DNA of 64,000 nt from Bacillota bacterium (GCA_023398375.1 JAEWSH010000051.1:310001-374000), one strand, 5' to 3'. Shown: positions 36,071-44,816, numbered from the stretch's first letter. The notes: generated by a model not told the origin, from the sequence alone. Numbers and translations: made by a program.

Positions 36071-36712
36071 ATGCAGGGAAAATCACTTACACTTGAATTG
36101 ACGGATGCAGATATTCAAAAGATGGTGCAAAGATATCATTTTATGGAGTCAGATTATGAGAATATATCACATCTTTACTATGCACTTTTGCCGCTTGTGA
36201 AAGCAGAAGTATTTATGGAGTATAATCCCGGATATGAATTTATAGAATATGATAATTATGTCGTAATTGCAGTAACGTTGGGAGAATATCTCGATCGTTT
36301 GATAGCACTTTATTCTGAGGCAGAGAAAGTATTGCAGGCATATATGATCGATTGTATTGGTCTGGAATTATTAATGTGTGCATATCGGAAGGTACTACAG
36401 GAAGTCCATGTAAGAACCGGATTATGGGTGCAGCAGATGGATTTTTTAGGAGATAAATATCCAATAAATAGTACTTTGGAGATTTTGCAGCATATGCAGC
36501 AGACACGTATAACATGTAATGAGGCATTTATGATGTCACCTCAAAAAAGCACTGTATTTGTAGCCGAATTGTCAGGTCAAACTAAGGACATAGATAAGGC
36601 TTGTACTTTATGTAAGAATTGCAAAAGCATATCATGCCCGAATCGAACAGAAATAAAGAAAAATATGAATTATGGATACCAAAGAATATTTGGTAAAAAG
36701 GAGAATATGTGA
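36071..36712 (+). CDS. Protein resembling the B12-dependent methionine synthase activation domain
   Basis: A protein of about 213 residues. The segment AYMIDCIGLELLMCAYRKV, the CNEAFMMSPQKSTVFVAELS block and the Cys-rich C-terminal CTLCKNCKSISCPNR resemble activation-domain-like proteins of corrinoid methionine synthases in Clostridia. The four cysteines near the C-terminus may bind metal or a cluster. The identification is from pattern memory and is moderate. The ATG at 36071 has GCGGTGAT upstream; the ATG at 36053 is an alternative. Its stop overlaps the next gene. Confidence 0.5.
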   Translation: MQGKSLTLELTDADIQKMVQRYHFMESDYENISHLYYALLPLVKAEVFMEYNPGYEFIEYDNYVVIAVTLGEYLDRLIALYSEAEKVLQAYMIDCIGLELLMCAYRKVLQEVHVRTGLWVQQMDFLGDKYPINSTLEILQHMQQTRITCNEAFMMSPQKSTVFVAELSGQTKDIDKACTLCKNCKSISCPNRTEIKKNMNYGYQRIFGKKENM

Positions 36713-37920
36713 AAATGAATGCAAAGACAAAAGTCATCTTAAAAAAGGGAGAGGGAAGAACACTAAAAGCTGGCGGTATGTGGGTTTTTGATAATGAAAT
36801 CGATAAAATAGTGGGTGATTTTGTAAATGGAGATATGATATCGGTAGAGGATTTTGATGGCTATTTCATGGGATATGGATTTATCAATACAAATTCGAAG
36901 ATTACAATACGGATTATGGCCAGGCAGAAGGAACATATCGTAGATGAGGCATTTATTGAACAAAGAGTCAGAGATGCCTGGGAATACCGTAAGGTTACGG
37001 TGGATACGTCAAGCTGTCGCTTACTTTTTGGCGAAGCGGATTTTCTGCCTGGTATTGTAATTGATAAATTTTCTGATATTCTTGTGGTAGAGTCATTAGC
37101 CCTTGGTATCGACAGATTTAAGATGATGATCGTGGATGCGTTAAAAAAGGTATTGCAGGAAGATGGAATTAAAATTCGGGGAGTCTATGAGAGAAGTGAT
37201 GCAAAGGTCCGGTTGCAGGAAGGGATGGAGCGCTACAAGGGATTTATAGGAGATCCATTTGATACGAAAGTAGAAATTGTTGAGAATGGGGTACATTATA
37301 TGGTAGATGTGCAAGATGGTCAGAAAACCGGTTTTTTTCTGGATCAGAAATATAATCGCGCGGCAGTCGGCAGATTATGCAGTGGAAAGAAAGTGTTGGA
37401 TTGTTTCACACATACTGGCTCCTTTGCACTAAATGCAGGTGTTAATGGTGCTGTTTCTGTATTAGGAGTAGATGCTTCGGAATTGGGCATTCGCCAGGCG
37501 CGGGAAAATGCAAAGTTGAATGGATTGGAAAAAACAGTTCAATTTATCTGTGCAGATGTGTTTGAACTGTTGCCGGAATTAGAGCACCGGGGAGAAAATT
37601 TTGATGTGGTCATATTGGATCCACCGGCGTTTACGAAGTCCAGAAATTCGATTAAGAATGCTGCCAAAGGTTATCGCGAAATCAATATGAGAGGTTTAAA
37701 GCTGGTTAAAAATGGTGGATTTCTTGCAACATGTTCCTGCTCCCATTTTATGGATCCTGATTTATTTGCAAAGACAATTAAAGAGGCAGCAAGAAGTGTG
37801 CATAAGAGAATCCGTCAGGTGGAATATCGTACACAGGCTGCAGATCACCCGATTTTATGGGCTGCGGATGAATCTTATTATTTAAAATTCTATATCTTCC
37901 AGGTCGTAGATGAGAAGTAG
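36709..37920 (+). CDS. Class I SAM-dependent rRNA methyltransferase (RlmI-like)
   Basis: A 403-residue methyltransferase. An N-terminal PUA-like domain (KKGEGRTLKAGGMWVFDNEI) is followed by a Rossmann SAM-binding domain with VLDCFTHTGSFALNAG, VDASELGIRQARENAK, and the catalytic LDPPAFTKS; a late cysteine sits in ATCSCSHFM. This organisation matches RlmI, which methylates cytosine in 23S rRNA. The GTG at 36709 overlaps the preceding ATGTGA; an ATG at 36715 is an alternative. It is followed by a non-coding gap with a hairpin. Confidence 0.9.
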   Translation: MKMNAKTKVILKKGEGRTLKAGGMWVFDNEIDKIVGDFVNGDMISVEDFDGYFMGYGFINTNSKITIRIMARQKEHIVDEAFIEQRVRDAWEYRKVTVDTSSCRLLFGEADFLPGIVIDKFSDILVVESLALGIDRFKMMIVDALKKVLQEDGIKIRGVYERSDAKVRLQEGMERYKGFIGDPFDTKVEIVENGVHYMVDVQDGQKTGFFLDQKYNRAAVGRLCSGKKVLDCFTHTGSFALNAGVNGAVSVLGVDASELGIRQARENAKLNGLEKTVQFICADVFELLPELEHRGENFDVVILDPPAFTKSRNSIKNAAKGYREINMRGLKLVKNGGFLATCSCSHFMDPDLFAKTIKEAARSVHKRIRQVEYRTQAADHPILWAADESYYLKFYIFQVVDEK

Positions 37921-38064
37921 AATAAAAAATGCTGAAAATGCAGAACTTATGCGGATATTAATTAATTTGTGAAATTCAATAAGATATCGCAATGGCAAAA
38001 TAGTGTAATATTTTCTAAAAATAGTGTAGCAGATAAGCGCGGTTAGGAAAACGTATCTATAAAG

Positions 38065-38097
38065 AGCAAAAGAGAGTATCATTGATACTCTCTTTTG
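38065..38097. terminator. Perfect 16-bp hairpin between methyltransferase and csoR
   Basis: GCAAAAGAGAGTATCA pairs with TGATACTCTCTTTTGC around one base. It likely ends the methyltransferase transcript; the T-rich part lies inside the stem. The rest of the 37921-38192 gap holds nothing recognisable. Confidence 0.6.
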
Positions 38098-38192
38098 CAA
38101 TCCCTGCTTGGAAGAATTCACAGTGATATTCTAAAAACAGATACTTAAAAATAAGAAAAAATCTAAAGTATTATTTATTTACATGGATTTTA

Positions 38193-38242
38193 TTGACATG
38201 GAAAGCAATCTTTACTATACTAAAAATACCCCGCAGGGGTAT
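38193..38242 (+). promoter_or_regulatory. Promoter and CsoR operator of the copper operon
   Basis: TTGACA (38193-38198) and TATACT (38216-38221) are separated by 17 bp. Directly after lies ATACCCC-GCA-GGGGTAT (38226-38242), a perfect palindrome of the CsoR operator type (paired C4 and G4 tracts). CsoR bound here would block transcription until Cu(I) is bound. Confidence 0.9.
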
Positions 38243-38256
38243 ATGGAGGAGCAAAA

Positions 38257-38550
38257 ATGGAACATGATTACCAGAAGCATAAAGTAAGAAGTGGAAAAGA
38301 GCTGAAGGCATTGATCAGCAGATTGAATCGAATAGAGGGACAAGTGCGTGGAATCAAGGCAATGGTTGAAGAGGGAAGATATTGTGTTGATATTATGACA
38401 CAAGTATCAGCAATTCAATCAGCTTTAAATAGTTTTAATAAAGAATTGCTTGCAAAGCATATCAAAAGCTGTGTTGTAGAGGATATTCAGGCCGGAAATG
38501 CAGAAGTAGTAGATGAACTTTGTGACATTGTTAAGAAATTAATGAAGTAG
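38257..38550 (+). CDS. csoR: CsoR-type copper-sensing repressor
   Basis: A 97-residue all-helical repressor of the CsoR/RcnR family. The Cu(I) ligands Cys43 (GRYCVDI), His68 and Cys72 (AKHIKSC) are all present, and RLNRIEGQVRGIKAM is the family block. A GGAGG site precedes the ATG at 38257. The palindromic operator lies just upstream, so it controls its own operon, which continues into copA. Confidence 0.93.
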   Translation: MEHDYQKHKVRSGKELKALISRLNRIEGQVRGIKAMVEEGRYCVDIMTQVSAIQSALNSFNKELLAKHIKSCVVEDIQAGNAEVVDELCDIVKKLMK

Positions 38551-38578
38551 GCGATAATAGGACAGTATCGAGAGAAGT

Positions 38579-38621
38579 CATCTTAAGTTTGTGTCAGCGC
38601 TGCAACCGCAAACTTAAGATG
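38579..38621 (+). terminator. 13-bp hairpin between csoR and copA
   Basis: CATCTTAAGTTTG pairs perfectly with CAAACTTAAGATG around a 17-base loop. There is no T run; it may set the csoR to copA expression ratio. Confidence 0.5.
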
Positions 38622-38650
38622 TGCAAAAGCAGCGCGGAAAAGAGGAATTA

Positions 38651-41278
38651 ATGAAGGAAAAGTATATTGTAACAGGAATGACATGTTCGGCATGTTCTTC
38701 TCATGTTGAAAAAAGCGTCCGTAAGTTAGAAGGCGTAAATTCTGTGTCAGTCAATTTGCTTACAAATAGTATGCAGGTAGATTACGAGGAACAAATACTG
38801 CAATCTACAGATATAGAAAAAGCAGTAGAAGCTGCCGGATATGGAGCCAGTGTGCAAACTGGTAAGTACAAAACAGACAAATCGCAGAGCCGTGATAGGA
38901 ATTCCTATCAACAGAAAATGGTTGATGAGACAGCTGGAATGAAGAGGCGCTTATTGATTTCCATCGGTTTCCTAATTCCTTTAATGTATATAGCCATGCA
39001 CCATATGCTTAAGGAATGGTTCGGGCTGCCGGTTCCCCAGATTGTGAAGGATTATATTCATGGAGATGAAAATGCAATTACATTTGCTTTTTTGCAATTC
39101 TTATTGCTTCTGCCTATTTTATTTGTGAATCAAAAATATTTCAGAGTAGGATTTAAGTCATTATGGAAAAGAAATCCTAATATGGATAGTCTGATTGCGA
39201 TTGGTGCAAGCGCATCTGTTCTATACGGTATATTTGCAATATTCAGAATCGGATATGGACTTGGCCATGGAGATAGTGAGGCGGTAAGTCATTACAGCAT
39301 GGATCTTTACTTTGAATCAGCAGGTACGATTTTGACCCTGATTACAGTCGGAAAATATCTGGAAACAAAATCAAAGGGCAAGACAAGCGATGCCATAACG
39401 AAACTAATGGATTTGACGCCAAAAACAGCTGTTATTGAAAGAAATGGTGCAGAATTAGAAGTAGGTGTGGAAGAGTTGCAGGTGGATGATATCATTTTGG
39501 TAAAACCAGGACAGAGAATTCCGGTTGATGGTATCATCATAGAGGGAAGCACAAGTGTGGATGAATCTGCGATCACCGGAGAAAGCATACCTGTTATGAA
39601 GGCGGTGAATGATAGAGTAGTATCGGCAACGGTGAACAAAAGTGGATTTATTAAATTCCGGGCAACAAAAGTAGGGGATGACACGACGTTAGCCCAGATT
39701 ATACATATGGTAGAAGATGCAAGTTCGAGTAAAGCACCGATTGCGAAAATGGCAGATAAAATAGCAGGTGTTTTTGTACCGGTCGTAATTATAATTGCGA
39801 TTGCTGCTATGATCATCTGGTTACTGAGCGGAGCAACTTTTGAATTTGCCATGTCGATCGGAATAGCAGTGTTAGTGATCTCATGTCCTTGTGCATTGGG
39901 ACTGGCAACACCAGTGGCAATCATGGTAGGAACAGGGAAGGGAGCAACGCTTGGTATTCTGATAAAATCGGGAGAAGCATTGCAGACCGCACAGAGTATT
40001 GATACAATTGTATTTGATAAGACGGGTACACTGACGGAAGGGACACCTGTAGTTACAGATATTTTAGTGGAAACAATGGAGGAAAATGAGAATTTACTAC
40101 AAATAGCAGCAAGTCTGGAACAGGCAAGCGAACATCCACTGGCAGAGGCGATAGTAAGAAAAGCAGACGAAGCGCAGATAAAGAGATTGGATATTACAGA
40201 CTTTCAGGCAATATTTGGTAAAGGAATTATTGCCAAATTGAATGAAATTGAATATATGGCTGGAAATCCTGCATTGATGGAAGAATATCAGATATCAATT
40301 TCCGAACAAGTATTACAGAGAATGAAACATTTGGCGGAAGCAGGTAAAACGCCGCTACTATTTGCTAAAAAGGATAAGGTAATAGGAATCATAGCTGTAG
40401 CAGATACAGTAAAACCAACGAGTGTTCATGCAGTTGCAGAATTCCGCAAATTAGGAATAAGTACAATCATGTTGACCGGCGATAATGTAACAACAGCAAT
40501 GGCGATCCAAAGGGAATTACAATTGGATGAAGTGATAGCCGAAGTACTCCCAAAAGAGAAAGAAGCTAAAATAAGGCAGTTGCAAAAACAGGGAAGAAAA
40601 GTGGCTATGGTCGGAGATGGCATAAATGATGCTCCTGCCCTTGCAAGTGCAGACGTTGGTATTGCAATTGGAGCAGGTACTGATATTGCAATAGAAAGTG
40701 CAGACATTGTATTAATGCATAGTGATTTATTAGATGCTGTTTCTGCGATACGCTTAAGTAAGGCAGTCATTCGTAATATTAAAGAAAACCTGTTCTGGGC
40801 CTTTTTCTATAATATCATAGGAATACCGGTTGCAGCCGGAGTGTTCTATTCCTTATTACATTGGAGATTAAATCCTATGTTTGGAGCAGCAGCAATGAGC
40901 CTTAGCAGTATATGTGTGGTAGGAAATGCATTACGTCTTAGATTTTTCAAAGATACAAAAGAATATGGAAGGTTGAAAAAAGAAACAATAATTCGAACAG
41001 AACAAGATAATAATAAACATATCACTTTTAGTAATGATACAGAATCAGGAAAACAGGAGGAAAGAAGAATGAAAAAGACAATAGCAATTGAAGGAATGAT
41101 GTGCGCACATTGTTCAGGAAGAGTAGAAGCAGCACTACGTACAGTATCTGGGGTAGAGAAAGTAGAGGTGAGTTTGGAGGCTGGAAATGCTGTCGTAGAA
41201 ATGAAAAGAGATATAACAGGTGATATTCTAAAAAGAGCGGTAGAAGATGCAGGCTATCAGGTAACGGGAATCAACTAA
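38651..41278 (+). CDS. copA: Copper-exporting P1B-type ATPase with C-terminal CopZ-like domain
   Basis: An 875-residue Cu(I) pump. Residues 5-70 form an N-terminal HMA domain (GMTCSACSS, Cys12 and Cys15). The ATPase core shows ITGESIPV, the membrane site SCPCALGLATP, DKTGTLTEG, SEHPLAE, and GDGINDAPALASADVGIAIG. Unusually, the last 69 residues form a second HMA domain (GMMCAHCSG, Cys818 and Cys821) joined by a charged linker. That region has its own strong ribosome binding site. The ATG at 38651 follows AGAGGA. It belongs to the CsoR-controlled operon. Confidence 0.95.
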   Translation: MKEKYIVTGMTCSACSSHVEKSVRKLEGVNSVSVNLLTNSMQVDYEEQILQSTDIEKAVEAAGYGASVQTGKYKTDKSQSRDRNSYQQKMVDETAGMKRRLLISIGFLIPLMYIAMHHMLKEWFGLPVPQIVKDYIHGDENAITFAFLQFLLLLPILFVNQKYFRVGFKSLWKRNPNMDSLIAIGASASVLYGIFAIFRIGYGLGHGDSEAVSHYSMDLYFESAGTILTLITVGKYLETKSKGKTSDAITKLMDLTPKTAVIERNGAELEVGVEELQVDDIILVKPGQRIPVDGIIIEGSTSVDESAITGESIPVMKAVNDRVVSATVNKSGFIKFRATKVGDDTTLAQIIHMVEDASSSKAPIAKMADKIAGVFVPVVIIIAIAAMIIWLLSGATFEFAMSIGIAVLVISCPCALGLATPVAIMVGTGKGATLGILIKSGEALQTAQSIDTIVFDKTGTLTEGTPVVTDILVETMEENENLLQIAASLEQASEHPLAEAIVRKADEAQIKRLDITDFQAIFGKGIIAKLNEIEYMAGNPALMEEYQISISEQVLQRMKHLAEAGKTPLLFAKKDKVIGIIAVADTVKPTSVHAVAEFRKLGISTIMLTGDNVTTAMAIQRELQLDEVIAEVLPKEKEAKIRQLQKQGRKVAMVGDGINDAPALASADVGIAIGAGTDIAIESADIVLMHSDLLDAVSAIRLSKAVIRNIKENLFWAFFYNIIGIPVAAGVFYSLLHWRLNPMFGAAAMSLSSICVVGNALRLRFFKDTKEYGRLKKETIIRTEQDNNKHITFSNDTESGKQEERRMKKTIAIEGMMCAHCSGRVEAALRTVSGVEKVEVSLEAGNAVVEMKRDITGDILKRAVEDAGYQVTGIN
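41055..41278 (+). other. Internal start for a CopZ-like copper chaperone inside copA
   Basis: AGGAGG at 41055-41060 lies eight bases before an in-frame ATG at 41069 that begins KKTIAIEGMMCAHCSG and ends at the copA stop, giving a 69-residue stand-alone HMA domain of normal CopZ length. The message could therefore yield both the long pump and a free chaperone. The start is inferred from sequence. Confidence 0.6.
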
Positions 41279-41279
41279 C

Positions 41280-42173
41280 ATGGAAAGCATACAGGTAAAG
41301 GGGATTCTATCCAAAATGTCAGAAGGCGACCGATGGTTCGGATACGATTATAAAATGAATCTGTATCGGGGATGTTGCCATGGCTGTATTTATTGTGATA
41401 GCCGGAGTAATTGTTATCATGTGGATAATTTTGATACCGTGCGTGTGAAGCAGGATGCTTTGAAGATATTGGAACAGGAGCTTAGGAGTAAAAGGAACAA
41501 AGGTGTCGTAGGAATCGGAGCTATGTCTGATTCCTACAATCCGTTTGAAAAAGAACAATTGGTAACACGCGGTGCATTGGAATTATTAGCCAGATATGGA
41601 TTCGGTGTTGCAATTACCACAAAAAGTGATCTGATCGTACGGGACATTGATCTTTATAAACAGATCGCCAGTCAGTCAGCTGCCATTACGATGCTTACAA
41701 TCACTGCCGCGGAGGATGAAATTGCAAGAAAAATTGAACGAAATGTGGTTGGAAGTGGATTGAGATTCAAAGCAATCGAACGATTAAGCCATGCAGGTAT
41801 TTTTACTGGAATTCTTATGACGCCTATTTTGCCTTACATTACGGATACAGAGGAAAATATCAAAGGTATTGTACATAATGCGGCAGAAAGCGGAGCAAAG
41901 TTCATTTATGCCGGACTAGGGGTTACCTTACGTGAGAATCAGAGACTCTATTATTATGAATGGCTCGACCGCTTATATCCAGGAATGCGAATCCGATACA
42001 AGGAGAGATTTGGGGATATGTATAATTGTGAAAGTGAAAAAGCCGCATTTTTACAAAAGATTTTCCGTGAAGAATGTAAAAATGCAGGAATTATATATCG
42101 CATGAAGGATATCATTCAAAATTATAAAAAAGTTCCTGTTTATGAGCAGTTAAGCATGCAATTTGAGAGATAA
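41280..42173 (+). CDS. SPL-family radical SAM protein
   Basis: A 297-residue radical SAM protein. The cluster motif CxxxCxxC is in RGCCHGCIYCDSRSN (around residues 32-39), and the GAMSDSYNPFEKE and GFGVAITTKSDL segments resemble spore photoproduct lyase-like radical SAM proteins. The true spore photoproduct lyase is longer, so the substrate is uncertain. It starts one base after copA and may be read through from the copper operon. A perfect hairpin terminator overlaps its stop. Confidence 0.8.
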   Translation: MESIQVKGILSKMSEGDRWFGYDYKMNLYRGCCHGCIYCDSRSNCYHVDNFDTVRVKQDALKILEQELRSKRNKGVVGIGAMSDSYNPFEKEQLVTRGALELLARYGFGVAITTKSDLIVRDIDLYKQIASQSAAITMLTITAAEDEIARKIERNVVGSGLRFKAIERLSHAGIFTGILMTPILPYITDTEENIKGIVHNAAESGAKFIYAGLGVTLRENQRLYYYEWLDRLYPGMRIRYKERFGDMYNCESEKAAFLQKIFREECKNAGIIYRMKDIIQNYKKVPVYEQLSMQFER

Positions 42174-42200
42174 AAGTGCGTAGTCAATACGCACTTTTTT
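42172..42200 (+). terminator. Terminator after the radical SAM gene
   Basis: AAAAGTGCGTA pairs with TACGCACTTTT around GTCAA, followed by further Ts. Confidence 0.85.
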
Positions 42201-42206
42201 ATCTAT

Positions 42207-42914
42207 GTGTGCCCGGTGGGCACACGTTAAGGCTGCTGAAAAAGTCCACTTTCAGTTTGCTGAATGAATCAAGGTGTATCTATATTCATTTGGCTACCTT
42301 TCCTTCCGGCGGCATGTTCTTTATAGAGCCTCAAAGATGTGGAAAATATCGCGGCTGCTCTATTTTCCACTGAGTCTCTAGTCGAACATAAACAGCCTTG
42401 TCAGCCGGCCTACGCCAAGTTGAATATAGATACACCTTGATTCATGCCATGTTTTTGAAAGGGAATTTTTCAGCAGTCCCGCACACGTTCTAACGGGTGA
42501 AAATCCCCAATCTGCCCGGCATTTGAGGGATATATATATGTGGTGAGGATGGACTTGGAGAAATTCTTTGATACGGTGAATCATAGCAAACTGCTAGAGG
42601 TACTGACAAGGACTATAAAAGACGGACGGGTAGTATCCCTGATATACAAATATCTCAACGAAGGAGTTGCAAAATAAGGATTTTTGAGAAAACGGAAGAA
42701 AGTGTACCGCAGGGAGGAACATTGAGTTCACTTTGTGGGAATGTGATGCTGAACGAACTGGACAAGGAGTTGTAGAGCAGGGGACAGCTATGCCTGAAAG
42801 TGAACCCGACCAAAACGACAGTGGCATATGTCAGCAAAATAAAATATCTGGGATCTGCATTCTACCGTAACAAAGGAAAATGCAGCTTCAGGGTACACAC
42901 AAAGTTAATATTGA
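42207..42914 (+). mobile_element. Degenerate group II intron with reverse transcriptase relic
   Basis: The left end (GTGTGCCCGGTGGGCACACGTT, continued after an insertion by CTAACGGGTGAAAATCCC) looks like the 5' RNA domain of a bacterial group II intron. From 42540 a broken LtrA-type reverse transcriptase can be read in shifted frames: MDLEKFFDTVNHSKLLEVL, then ESVPQGGTLSSL and NVMLNELDKEL, then KVNPTKTTVAYVSKIKYLG and FYRNKGKCSFRVHTK. The catalytic YADD segment has been deleted and several stops are present. It is not functional. Confidence 0.8.
42229..42480. mobile_element. 252-bp palindromic MITE-like element inserted in the intron relic
   Basis: The element is bounded by direct repeats GCACACGTT (42220-42228 and 42481-42489), a 9-bp target duplication. 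Its ends are inverted: AAGGCTGCTGAAAAAG on the left and GGGACTGCTGAAAAAT on the reverse of the right. Inside, GAATCAAGGTGTATCTATATTCA occurs once in each orientation (shown here in part: AATCAAGGTGTATCTATA). It has no transposase and so would have moved with a helper; the ends recall IS1182-type elements. Confidence 0.75.
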
Positions 42915-42953
42915 TTTACGTGTGAAAAGCTTATCATAGACCTTGGCTTTGTC

Positions 42954-43130
42954 AATTTGCACATATACTTGCAAAACAAAAATTGATGCACAACATAGTT
43001 TGGTGAGCAACTGTATGAAGCCACTGGTATTTAGAGCATGTATTTTATGCTCTTATGTACCATTGCGAGAGCGCGTTGCGAATGAACTATGTTGTGTATC
43101 AATATTAATCACACATAAATTATGCAAATT
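42954..43130. mobile_element. Palindromic interspersed element, long copy (177 bp)
   Basis: The left arm AATTTGCACATATAC...GATGCACAACATAGTT and the right arm, read in reverse, AATTTGCATAATTTATG...GATACACAACATAGTT are imperfect inverted repeats, so the whole stretch can fold on itself. The left arm recurs at 44635-44680. It contains no gene. Confidence 0.7.
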
Positions 43131-43156
43131 AACGAATTCAAACTTGAATCCCTATA

Positions 43157-44011
43157 CTATGAATTTTTTAGACGTTCAATTTCCTGTTGCAGTTCTTCCA
43201 ATTTACTCATTGCGGCATCAAGCTCCTGTGCTTTTTTATCAATAACAGGTGTTTTTTCAACAGACGGTTCGTCATCAAAAATACGTGGGTCAATATCCAG
43301 GCGATAATCTTCTTCGGTAACGGTACGGGTGGAACGAACCGGAGTATTTTTTTTATTAGAAGCAGATGTTGATGATGGAGTGGAGGCATTTTGTTTTTTG
43401 GAAGGAATATTTTTCTGAGGATTCCGGTGTCTGATCGGCTTCACGTCATATTCATCATCATCGTCATCATCGTCATCATCGTCATCATCGTCATACACAT
43501 CATCGTCATCGCTATCACTTTTCCTGATCATGATAATGGTTGTAATCATAATAATGACAACAATGATAATGACAGCAAGTAATAGGAGCAACTTTGGTGA
43601 GGTGGTAAAAATATTATCATGCTGCGAGGAACCTTCTTCATAGTTAGAGAAATCATTTGGAACATTCGCAACAGCAGAAGAGGTATCGCCATCGGAGGAA
43701 TTGCTGATTGTAACATATTTGCTTGATACATAGCCTTCCTGGCCGGCATAATCAATGCGATACCAGCTATCCGACTGACCGGTAATCGTAAGTGTTTCAC
43801 CCGGAGACACGGAGCCAAGTGCATCATAATCTTTACCGGGTCCGCTTCTGACATTAAGCTTGGAATCCCCGACAGTAGCGGTGGCCGACATTTCAGTTAC
43901 ATTCATAGAACCCTCAGCGTGAACAAAAGTCAGTGGATACAAAAACATCATAGAAAACGCAAGTATTGCAAACAAGAATTTCCTGAGTGTAAGTAATAAA
44001 TGATTTTTCAT
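43157..44011 (-). CDS. SH3-domain exported membrane protein with poly-Asp tract
   Basis: A 284-residue protein. It has a signal peptide ending near FVHAEG, then a bacterial SH3 domain (SKLNVRSGPGKDYDALGSV, YVSSKYV), a Ser-rich linker, one transmembrane helix (LLLLLAVIIIVVIIMITTIIMI), a run of about 20 mostly Asp residues, and a basic to mixed-charge tail ending in a coiled-coil-like ELDAAMSKLEELQQEIERLK. SH3 domains of this type bind peptidoglycan. The acidic tract and tail should face the cytoplasm. The ATG at 44011 has GGGAG upstream. Confidence 0.75.
   Translation of the reverse strand: MKNHLLLTLRKFLFAILAFSMMFLYPLTFVHAEGSMNVTEMSATATVGDSKLNVRSGPGKDYDALGSVSPGETLTITGQSDSWYRIDYAGQEGYVSSKYVTISNSSDGDTSSAVANVPNDFSNYEEGSSQHDNIFTTSPKLLLLLAVIIIVVIIMITTIIMIRKSDSDDDDVYDDDDDDDDDDDDDEYDVKPIRHRNPQKNIPSKKQNASTPSSTSASNKKNTPVRSTRTVTEEDYRLDIDPRIFDDEPSVEKTPVIDKKAQELDAAMSKLEELQQEIERLKNS
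43449..43512. repeat. Trinucleotide (TCATCG-type) repeat encoding poly-Asp
   Basis: A run of mostly TCA/TCG/TCATCG units on the + strand corresponds to GAT/GAC Asp codons of the SH3 protein. Such runs can change length by slippage without shifting frame. Confidence 0.85.
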
Positions 44012-44170
44012 AATTAGCTCCCATCTGCGACATTTGGTCGCGTACAATTCAAATTATTTCCTTTCTATAGAATTGTATATTATATATAGTATACCATAAT
44101 GTATACCTTACGATAGAAAAAGTTAGAATACTTTTGAAAAAATTAAGAAAAAATTTTGATAAGAACACGG

Positions 44171-44199
44171 TTGACAAAAAAATAATTTCTGTTTATGAT
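44171..44199 (+). promoter_or_regulatory. Promoter of the Tyr T-box leader
   Basis: TTGACA (44171-44176) and TATGAT (44194-44199) are 17 bp apart, directly upstream of the T-box leader. Confidence 0.85.
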
Positions 44200-44205
44200 A
44201 TATTT

Positions 44206-44560
44206 AATTTCATATTTTTTAGAAAAGCAATGACGGGAATAAGTAGTCATTAGGGAAACATACAGAAAGCAGCCGGCTGATGAGAGGCGCATGGGAAGCT
44301 AATGATGAATACATCTCCAAGCTTCGCACCGAACATCTGGGATTGACTAAGATTAGTAGGCTGCGACGGAAGAGGAAGCAGTTCCGGCACACGTTATCGT
44401 GCAAGGGTATCGCTATAAAATGATAAGATGTAACTGAAATAAGAGTCTTAGTTAAAAAATGGCTGTACTTGGTGAGGTAAGTAATGTAAGTTACTTATAA
44501 ATAAAGGTGGTAACACGAGACTTAGTTCCTCGTCCTTTTGTTAGGACGAGGATTTTTTTT
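44206..44560 (+). ncRNA. Tyrosine-specific T-box riboswitch
   Basis: The leader has the T-box layout. A long Stem I region carries the candidate specifier TAC (44310-44312, within GAATACATC), a Tyr codon. The T-box sequence itself is AAAGGTGGTAACACG (44503-44517), followed by a terminator stem CCTCGTCC with GGACGAGG and eight Ts (44528-44560). Uncharged tRNA-Tyr pairing would favour the antiterminator and expression of the tyrosyl-tRNA synthetase downstream. Confidence 0.9.
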
Positions 44561-44634
44561 GATTTAAATAGCAGAGCTTACGCATCCTATAAGGATTCGG
44601 GTTTTAAAAGGCTATCTTAGTATTTGGTTTCGTA

Positions 44635-44713
44635 AATTTGCACATATACATGCAAAACAAAAATTGATGCACAATGTTGTGTACCAATTTTGTAGTAACC
44701 TAAATTGTGCAAA
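44635..44713. repeat. Palindromic interspersed element, short copy
   Basis: AATTTGCACATATACATGCA continues as AAACAAAAATTGATGCACAA, matching the left arm of the element at 42954 with few differences, then folds back through TTGTGTACCAATTTTG to TTGTGCAAA. It separates the T-box terminator from tyrS. Confidence 0.7.
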
Positions 44714-44816
44714 GGAAAGAATTCAAATATGTTAACAGGCTTTTGACACTTGAATCCCATAAGTCAAAAGACACATACTTTATTTAAAAATTTGAAATAA
44801 TAAAGGAGAATGCAGA

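Noticed and set aside
39307..39924. Minus-strand frame of about 205 codons opposite copA
   Set aside because: Antisense to well conserved ATPase motifs; a shadow despite its length.
42176..42584. Two short frames (42176-42373 on +, 42378-42584 on -)
   Set aside because: They are mirror images produced by the inverted repeats of the palindromic element; no start signals or recognisable product.
42943..43245. Frame of 100 codons on + strand
   Set aside because: Spans the palindromic repeat and the antisense end of the SH3 gene; no ribosome binding site.
43391..43582. Open frame on + strand rich in Ile and Val
   Set aside because: It is the antisense shadow of the Asp trinucleotide repeat and membrane helix of the SH3 protein.
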